From Flavobacteriales bacterium (lineage in GTDB: Bacteria; Bacteroidota; Bacteroidia; Flavobacteriales; Weeksellaceae): a stretch of 28,774 nt of DNA. The position numbers and the translations under genes are program-made. Below the pieces are notes generated by a model. It ran no database searches. It was given only the letters and a program-made list of their open reading frames with translations, and was not told the origin of the DNA. Each line of letters opens with the position of its first letter. The stretch's first letter is position 1. The stretch is taken from positions 1-28,774 of the forward strand of contig CAAGLV010000004.1 in NCBI GenBank assembly GCA_900770875.1. Reading direction: 5' to 3'. Shown piece by piece: positions 23,337 through 28,774 of this stretch.

Positions 23337-25616
23337 ATGAAGATTTATCACTACATATTACTACTAATATCAATAACTATTAATGCACAAAACATTAATG
23401 TTAATACCAATTATACGGCCGTACAATTAGTTAAAGATATTTTTTTAGGATCGGATTGTATCGAAGTTGATCTAAACTCGATAGAAATTAATGGATTTAA
23501 TAATTCAACAGCTTCTAGTTACGGTTATTTTGATCGTGGAAATTCTAACTTTCCGCTTGCAAATGGAATTTTACTCTCAACCGGAAATATTTTTAATGCG
23601 CCAGGACCAAATAATAATTTACAAAGTTTTACATCGTCGAACTGGGAAGGCGATCGCGATTTAGAAACTGCTTTAGATTTAAGAGCTAATACCACTTTTG
23701 ATGCTACAACTTTAGAATTTGATTTTATATCTAATCAAGATAATCAAATTAATTTCGAATATATTTTTGCTTCCGAGCAATATTTACGCAGCTTAACCGA
23801 AGGAAGATGTGGTTACACCGATGGTTTTGCTTTTTTAATTAAAGAAGCCGATTCGGACCAAGATTATTCGAATATTGCTGTTATTCCTAATACGTTTACG
23901 CCTGTTTCGGTAAATACAATTTTTGGTTACGGAGGCGCTTGTAATCCAATTAATCCAACCTATTTTCGACAATTTAACATTGGTAATACGCCAACCAATT
24001 TTAATGGCGAAACTGTAGTTTTAAATGCCACAGCAAATGTAATTTTAGGCAAAAAATATCATTTAAAATTGGTAATTGCCGATCAAGGAAATGGCTTATA
24101 CGATTCGGGCGTTTTTTTAAAAGCCCAAAGTTTTACAAATGCTAAAAATTTAGGACAAGATTTATTAATCGAAAACGGAACTGCTTTATGCGCCAATGCA
24201 ACCGAAATTATCGATGCAACAACCAATAATGCAACTGCATATAAATGGTTTAGAAATGGAATTGAAATTACAAACGAAATAAGCTCTACTTTAACTGTTA
24301 CACAACCTGGCTTTTACGAAGTAGAAATTACAATGAATACAGGTTGTACCATTAAAGGAAATAAACGAATTGAATATTTTACCGAATCGATGATTAATCA
24401 AAATTTATTTACATTTTGTGATGATAATTTTGATGGAATTATCCCAATTAATTTAAACGATTATCGCCATTTAATTTCCGAAAATAACAATAATAGTTTT
24501 CATTTAACTTATCAAGATGCAACAGCAAATATCAATGCGATTAATCAAATCGAATTAACAACTAATCAATCGTCGATTACGCTTTATTTTAGATTACAAA
24601 GCGCAACTTGTCCTTCGGTAATTTATCCAATTACTTTTGCAAAAAATCAAAATACAACTTATAATCCTGTAAATCTAATCGAGATTTGCGCTACTGATTT
24701 AACGAATAACGCAACCATTTCTTTAGAAGATTATATTGATTTATTTGGTGTTAATTTCTCGGAACAAGTAAAATATTTTGCAACGGAAAATGATGCTAAA
24801 AACAATCGAAATCAGATCAACGAAACTCAAAACATTACAGCCAATCAAACATTTTATGTAAGATTTAAAGCTGATGAAACTTGCGAAGTAATTGCGCCTT
24901 TATCATTTATCGTAAAACCAATTAAAAAATCTGATACTTTAATCGATCAATTTATTTGTAAAGATGCAACCACAACTTTAGATGCAGGTTTAGGATTCGA
25001 TTCGTATTTATGGTTACATAACAATACTACAACACCAGTAATACACAATGTAACAGAAGGTACATATCAGGTAAGATTAGAGCATAATGGTTGTTTTTAT
25101 ACACAAACAGTTAACGTAACTGCAATTCCAAATCCTATCATTACTTCTATTAACATACAAACATCTACAATTACAATTAATGTTACTGGCGAAAATGGAC
25201 CGTTTCTTTATGCTTTAGATAATGGCAGTTATCAAACATCAAATACATTTTACAATGTTGCTTTAGGCGAACATATCGTTAATGTAAAATCGGCACAATT
25301 AGATTGTAACATTAGTACAAAAACATTTAATTTAATTGCTATTGCTAATTTTATTTCGCCAAATGGTGATGGCCTTAACGATCGTTTAAATTTATCGCAA
25401 CTTTTAACAAAAGAAAAACCTCAACTTAAAATTTACGACCGTTATGGATTTTTAATTTTCGAAGGTTCGCTAAGTAATCAGTTTATTTGGGACGGAACTA
25501 AAAATGGTAAAAAATTAACTTCGGATTCGTATTGGTACGATGTTAAATGGACAGAGCCCAACACCAATACATTGCAACATTATACCAATTGGATTTTACT
25601 AAAAAATAAATCATAA
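23337..25616 (+). CDS. T9SS type B cargo protein with choice-of-anchor L domain
   Basis: This 759-residue protein is a secreted surface protein handled by the type IX secretion system. A signal peptide covers 1-17 (TINA before Gln18). A choice-of-anchor L domain follows (about 20-270), shown by NGILLSTGNIFNAPGPNN, FEYIFASEQYL and ILGKKYHLKLVIADQGN. Residues about 275-660 hold Ig-like or PKD-like repeats, including a YKWFRNGIEI segment. The last ~90 residues are the gliding-motility-associated C-terminal domain (type B sorting signal): FISPNGDGLNDRLN at 672-685, LKIYDRYGFLIFEG and FIWDGTKNGKKL. It is likely an adhesin or surface-layer component. It is monocistronic with a bidirectional terminator after it. 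Confidence 0.93.
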   Translation: MKIYHYILLLISITINAQNINVNTNYTAVQLVKDIFLGSDCIEVDLNSIEINGFNNSTASSYGYFDRGNSNFPLANGILLSTGNIFNAPGPNNNLQSFTSSNWEGDRDLETALDLRANTTFDATTLEFDFISNQDNQINFEYIFASEQYLRSLTEGRCGYTDGFAFLIKEADSDQDYSNIAVIPNTFTPVSVNTIFGYGGACNPINPTYFRQFNIGNTPTNFNGETVVLNATANVILGKKYHLKLVIADQGNGLYDSGVFLKAQSFTNAKNLGQDLLIENGTALCANATEIIDATTNNATAYKWFRNGIEITNEISSTLTVTQPGFYEVEITMNTGCTIKGNKRIEYFTESMINQNLFTFCDDNFDGIIPINLNDYRHLISENNNNSFHLTYQDATANINAINQIELTTNQSSITLYFRLQSATCPSVIYPITFAKNQNTTYNPVNLIEICATDLTNNATISLEDYIDLFGVNFSEQVKYFATENDAKNNRNQINETQNITANQTFYVRFKADETCEVIAPLSFIVKPIKKSDTLIDQFICKDATTTLDAGLGFDSYLWLHNNTTTPVIHNVTEGTYQVRLEHNGCFYTQTVNVTAIPNPIITSINIQTSTITINVTGENGPFLYALDNGSYQTSNTFYNVALGEHIVNVKSAQLDCNISTKTFNLIAIANFISPNGDGLNDRLNLSQLLTKEKPQLKIYDRYGFLIFEGSLSNQFIWDGTKNGKKLTSDSYWYDVKWTEPNTNTLQHYTNWILLKNKS

Positions 25617-25653
25617 AAAAAGCCGGATAGGCATTGCGCTTATCCGACTTTCT
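25614..25653. terminator. Bidirectional terminator between T9SS adhesin and purM
   Basis: A 14-pair stem (25619-25632 with 25638-25651) has one mismatch and one wobble. On the minus strand it ends in eight T after the purM stop; on the plus strand the T-tract is short. Confidence 0.8.
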
Positions 25654-25669
25654 TAAACTATTTAATCTA

Positions 25670-26662
25670 CTATTTCAATATAATCTTAGTTGCACCTTCT
25701 TGGATTTCTCCAATTACAGTACTTCCGTCAATAATATTCACAACTTTTTCGGCATCGGCTTGGTCTACAATAACAACCATACCAACACCCATATTAAATG
25801 TACCAAACATTTCGTCTTCTGCAATGTTTCCGCGTTTAGCTAACTCTTGCATAACCGTTGGCACGTTAATTTTATTTTTTGCGATTACAGCACATAAACC
25901 ATCGTTAATAATACGAGGAACATTTTCGTATAAACCTCCTCCAGTAATGTGTGCAATACCCGACATTTCGATTCCTGCATCTTTAATTTTAAAGATATCG
26001 TTTTGATATAATTTTGTAGGAACTAATAATGTTTCGAATAATGGTTTACCTTCAAAAATTTCGTTAAAATCTGTAAAAATTTTACGCACTAACGAAAATC
26101 CATTCGAATGAAAACCACTTGATGGTAATGCTACAATTGCTTGTCCTGCTTTAATTTTAGAACCGTCGATAATTTCGTCGCGCTCTACAACTCCAACACA
26201 AAAACCAGCTACATCGTAATCACCAACTTGATACATTCCTGGCATTTCGGCAGTTTCGCCACCAATTAAAGCCGTTCCTGTTTCTTTACAAGCTGCTGCA
26301 ATACCACCTACAATTTCGGCAGCAACATCCGAATCTAATTTTCCACAAGCTAAATAATCTAAAAAGAATAATGGTTTTGCACCATGGCATAAAATATCAT
26401 TGGCACACATCGCAAAACAATCGATCCCGACAGTATCATAAACTTTCGAGTCTAAAGCAACTCTTAATTTTGTTCCTACACCATCTGTTCCCGAAACTAA
26501 AACAGGATTTTTGTAACCTCCTAATTGATAAAAAGCACCAAAACTTCCGATTCCGTTTAATACATTTTCGTTATGTGTTTCAGAAACTGCTTGTTTTATT
26601 TTTGATACTGTTTGGTATCCTTCTTCTTTGTCTACCCCAGCTTGTTTATATGTGTTGCTCAT
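25670..26662 (-). CDS. purM: Phosphoribosylformylglycinamidine cyclo-ligase (AIR synthase)
   Basis: PurM closes the imidazole ring in step five of purine synthesis, converting FGAM and ATP to AIR. The 330-residue protein has the AIR synthase motifs SGTDGVGTKLRV (57-68), IDCFAMCANDILCHGAKPLFF (80-100), GGETAEMPGMY (134-144) and HITGGGLYENVPR near residue 240. Length is normal for a PurM without fusions. It follows purF on the same strand, but 393 bases that include a decayed four-helix-bundle gene separate the two, so its transcription may have been altered or may rely on read-through. Confidence 0.96.
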   Translation of the reverse strand: MSNTYKQAGVDKEEGYQTVSKIKQAVSETHNENVLNGIGSFGAFYQLGGYKNPVLVSGTDGVGTKLRVALDSKVYDTVGIDCFAMCANDILCHGAKPLFFLDYLACGKLDSDVAAEIVGGIAAACKETGTALIGGETAEMPGMYQVGDYDVAGFCVGVVERDEIIDGSKIKAGQAIVALPSSGFHSNGFSLVRKIFTDFNEIFEGKPLFETLLVPTKLYQNDIFKIKDAGIEMSGIAHITGGGLYENVPRIINDGLCAVIAKNKINVPTVMQELAKRGNIAEDEMFGTFNMGVGMVVIVDQADAEKVVNIIDGSTVIGEIQEGATKIILK

Positions 26663-26678
26663 TGTAATTATGATTTAA

Positions 26679-26693
26679 GAATGATTAATTATG
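26679..26693. repeat. Inverted repeat arm at the stop end of the four-helix-bundle pseudogene
   Basis: GAATGATTAATTATG pairs as an inverted repeat with the arm at 27024-27038, with 14 of 15 bases matching. The stop codon of the ancestral gene lies within this arm. Confidence 0.5.
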
Positions 26694-27026
26694 AATTTAA
26701 TTTTCGCTTTAAAGTCAAAATAATACTCTTTAAAATTTTCAAAATTTCATTGCAATCTGAATATAATTTGTCGAATGATTCTTTATTGATAAAAATTCTA
26801 ACCAATAAAGTGTTTCATCACATTCTTTTTGAGCAATTGATAATTTATGAATAAAGTCTTTTTTGCTTTCAGCATTTTGAGATTCTCTTACCAAAGCTCC
26901 TATTGCAGTTCCACTTCGTAAAACTTGTCTGCTTAAAATAAATTCATTTTTAGTTTGTAAATCTTTTTATAATTGAACAATGTTTACCGCAAAATCAAAA
27001 GACTTCTCTTTTAAAACATTCGCCAT
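26689..27026 (-). pseudogene. Decayed four-helix-bundle protein gene (S23/intervening-sequence type)
   Basis: Translating the minus strand from the ATG at 27026 gives MANVLKEKSFDFAVNIVQL, then a TAA stop in frame, then RQVLRSGTAIGALVRESQNAE and KKDFIHKLSIAQKECDETLYWLE. That is the pattern of the four-helix-bundle family (TIGR02436), related to proteins encoded in 23S rRNA intervening sequences. Near 26790 the frame changes: the C-terminal part ESFDKLYSDCNEILKILKS and IILTLKRKLNS is in another frame, and about four or five residues normally found there are missing. The gene is therefore broken by one nonsense change and one small deletion with frameshift. It sits between purF (29 bases after its stop) and purM (26 bases before its start). 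Confidence 0.85.
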
Positions 27027-27038
27027 AATTCATCATTC
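27024..27038. repeat. Inverted repeat arm at the start end of the four-helix-bundle pseudogene
   Basis: CATAATTCATCATTC is, read on the minus strand, GAATGATGAATTATG, and matches the arm at 26679-26693 at 14 of 15 positions in opposite orientation. Its inner edge is the ATG of the pseudogene. The outer side continues with another ATGATGAAT unit. Confidence 0.5.
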
Positions 27039-27055
27039 ATCATTAATAATTTAGC

Positions 27056-28558
27056 CTAACAGCAAGAAGTTGATTCTTCTTTATTTGCTTGATTGCTATA
27101 ATTTACTGGATATTTTTCTGTAAAACATCCAAAACAATGGTTTCTGCTTCCTAATAAATCTGCTAAATTATCTACCGATAAAAAATCTAACGAATCTACA
27201 TCAAGATAATCTTCCACTTCTTTTATCGATTTGTTACCCGAAATTAAATCTGCTTTTGTTGGCATATCAATTCCTAAATAACAAGGTGCAATAATTGGTG
27301 GCGATGCCGAACGGAAATGAATTTCCTTAGCGCCTGCTTCTTTTAAAATCTTGATTAATAATTTAGAAGTTGTTCCACGTACAATCGAATCGTCTAAGAC
27401 AACTAAACGTTTCCCTTTGATGCGATTGGCAATTGGATTTAATTTTAAGTTAACGACACGCTCGCGCATTTCCTGAGACGGAACGATAAACGAACGCGAC
27501 ATGTATCTGTTTTTAACTAAAATTGGTTCGTAAGGAATACCCGAAGCTTCGGAATAACCAATAGCAGATGGAATACCCGAATCTGGCACACCAATTACTA
27601 AATCGGCTTCTATTGGAGATTGTTCGTATAATTTACGTCCAGATTCTACACGTAAATCATAAATTTCTTTCCCTTCGATATTCGAGTCTGGACGAGCAAA
27701 ATAAATATACTCGAACGCACAAATATTCTTTTGTGAAGATTGATTTAATGAATATGAGTGTAACCCATCTTGATTAACTACTACAATTTCGCCTGGTTCT
27801 ACATCGCGAATAAATTCGGCTCCAACGGCATCTAATGCACAAGTTTCTGAACTAAATACATACGCATCGCCTAATTTACCTAAACACAATGGGCGGATTC
27901 CGTTTGGATCGCGAAATGCAGCCATTTGATTGTTGGCTAAAATTAAAACAGAATAAGCTCCTTTAATTTTTTCGGTTCCTTTTTGGATGGCTTCTTGAAT
28001 ATCTAAATGAGAATATTTTTGAATCGAACGTAATAAAACTTCGGTATCCGAAGTCGCCAAGAATGGTAATCCTTCGGCTTCTAATTCTTTTCGTAAACCT
28101 TCTACCTCAATTAAATTACCGTTATGAGCGATAGAAAAATGAGGTTTCCCGTAGATATTAAATGTATACAATGGTTGGATGTTACGTCGGCTACCATCTC
28201 CTGCTGTTGTATAACGTGTATGTCCTATTGCAGCGTTTCCTTGGTATTCTTCGATGTTGTCTTCCATCGTTTTAAAAACATCTAACACAAGGCCTGCTTT
28301 TTTAACTGTTTTAAGATTTCCATCTTTTAAAAACGTTACACCACAAGCTTCTTGTCCACGGTGCTGTAAGGCAAATAATCCAAACTGAGTTATCGAGTAA
28401 GTGTTGATGTTGGTTGGTGAATAAATTCCGAATACTCCACATTCTTCATTCACCGAGTCGACTGTATCAGCAGCATATTTTTTCAGGATATTACGTTCGT
28501 AAAATTCTGTAAGATATTGTGCTTTTAGTTGACTTTTATATGATTTTTTATCAATCAT
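27056..28558 (-). CDS. purF: Amidophosphoribosyltransferase
   Basis: PurF makes 5-phosphoribosylamine from PRPP and glutamine, the first committed step of purine synthesis. The 500-residue protein has an N-terminal Ntn glutaminase domain whose nucleophile is Cys40 (NEECGVFGIY), with HTRYTTAG and AHNGN following, and a PRPP-binding phosphoribosyltransferase domain with VVLDDSIVRGTTS (386-398). Cys280, Cys426, Cys475 and Cys478 match the four ligands of the [4Fe-4S] cluster in the Bacillus enzyme. The predicted propeptide before Cys40 is 39 residues, longer than the 11 in Bacillus; no other ATG lies between. The C-terminus ends in Cys-Cys. It starts 16 bases after the purC stop. Confidence 0.96.
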   Translation of the reverse strand: MIDKKSYKSQLKAQYLTEFYERNILKKYAADTVDSVNEECGVFGIYSPTNINTYSITQFGLFALQHRGQEACGVTFLKDGNLKTVKKAGLVLDVFKTMEDNIEEYQGNAAIGHTRYTTAGDGSRRNIQPLYTFNIYGKPHFSIAHNGNLIEVEGLRKELEAEGLPFLATSDTEVLLRSIQKYSHLDIQEAIQKGTEKIKGAYSVLILANNQMAAFRDPNGIRPLCLGKLGDAYVFSSETCALDAVGAEFIRDVEPGEIVVVNQDGLHSYSLNQSSQKNICAFEYIYFARPDSNIEGKEIYDLRVESGRKLYEQSPIEADLVIGVPDSGIPSAIGYSEASGIPYEPILVKNRYMSRSFIVPSQEMRERVVNLKLNPIANRIKGKRLVVLDDSIVRGTTSKLLIKILKEAGAKEIHFRSASPPIIAPCYLGIDMPTKADLISGNKSIKEVEDYLDVDSLDFLSVDNLADLLGSRNHCFGCFTEKYPVNYSNQANKEESTSCC

Positions 28559-28574
28559 TTTTAAGCAAAAAAGA

Positions 28575-28746
28575 TTATTTTAAAACTTCAGTAAGACGAT
28601 TGTAAACCTCATGATAAGCTTCAGAAACATCACCTAAATCACGACGAAAACGATCTTTATCTAATTTTTTTCCAGTCTCTACATCCCATAAACGACATGT
28701 ATCTGGTGAAATCTCATCAGCCAAGATGATGTTACCATCGATATCT
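28575..28746 (-). CDS. purC: SAICAR synthetase, C-terminal fragment
   Basis: This is the last 56 codons of purC; the rest lies beyond the contig end. The visible sequence includes DGNIILADEISPDTCRLWD and LDKDRFRRDLGDV, which are conserved in the C-terminal part of phosphoribosylaminoimidazole-succinocarboxamide synthase (step seven of the pathway). It lies upstream of purF by 16 bases and probably begins or continues the purine operon. The genuine sequence ends at 28746, where adapter sequence takes over. Confidence 0.9.
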
Positions 28747-28774
28747 AGATCGGAAGAGCGTCGTGTAGGGAAAG
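28747..28774. other. Illumina adapter sequence at contig end
   Basis: The last 28 bases begin AGATCGGAAGAGC and continue as the reverse complement of the TruSeq universal adapter. They interrupt the purC frame and are a library artefact, not genomic sequence. Confidence 0.96.

Noticed and set aside
26371..26854. Plus-strand open frames overlapping the start of purM and the spacer toward purF
   Set aside because: They run antisense to purM and to the four-helix-bundle remnant, have no family features, and are explained by AT-rich codon use on the other strand.
26663..27055. Insertion sequence between purF and purM
   Set aside because: No transposase, no long terminal repeats and no clear target duplication are present; the content is fully explained by the four-helix-bundle remnant and short inverted repeats.

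Overview
The window is about 28.8 kb of AT-rich chromosome (roughly one third G+C by eye) from a member of the phylum Bacteroidota, most likely order Flavobacteriales (Flavobacteriaceae or Weeksellaceae). The grounds are a type IX secretion (T9SS) type B cargo protein, a Bacteroidota-type PspC protein paired with a PadR regulator, a THX ribosomal protein gene, DUF4920 and NamZ (DUF1343) proteins, repeated TAnnTTTG promoter elements, and A-rich regions in place of strong Shine-Dalgarno sites. I cannot fix the genus. The right end stops in Illumina adapter sequence, so this is the end of an assembled contig and not a natural junction.

Layout from left to right. At 56-2117 (minus) lies a padR-pspC membrane-stress type operon. 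At 2368-4947 (plus) are two secreted hydrolases, an S1/P1 nuclease with all nine zinc ligands and an M28 metallopeptidase. At 5001-7491 (minus) are a DUF1294 membrane protein, RlmF (23S rRNA A1618 methyltransferase), and a CbpM/CbpA co-chaperone pair. At 7639-9194 (plus) are a secreted protein of unknown function, a VF530-type DNA-binding protein, and an unknown protein coupled to it. At 9351-14676 (minus) come sbcC, sbcD, a 51-residue basic protein not previously called here, and a bestrophin-like channel. A 44-residue THX gene sits alone at 14795 (plus).

The second half contains an outer-membrane beta-barrel protein (14985, minus); a tight three-gene cluster of FtsX/LolC-type permease, cystathionine beta-synthase-like enzyme and LptB (minus, 19646 to 16272); a NamZ-type exo-muramidase (plus); an unknown cytosolic protein, a DUF4920 secreted protein and a NUDIX hydrolase (minus); a divergent SRPBCC protein (plus); a T9SS type B adhesin with a choice-of-anchor L domain (plus); and a purine operon fragment, purC-purF-[four-helix-bundle pseudogene]-purM (minus). 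Well-formed hairpin terminators separate most units.

Most of the window is ordinary housekeeping and envelope content, and I found no defence system, prophage, CRISPR array or intact mobile element. The observations most worth a second look are: the disrupted four-helix-bundle (23S rRNA intervening-sequence type) gene inside the purine operon, flanked by a 15-base imperfect inverted repeat whose inner edges carry its start and stop codons; the sequencing adapter at the right end; the small basic protein immediately upstream of sbcD; the long predicted propeptide of PurF; and the inverted and direct repeats upstream of the M28 peptidase and the T9SS adhesin.
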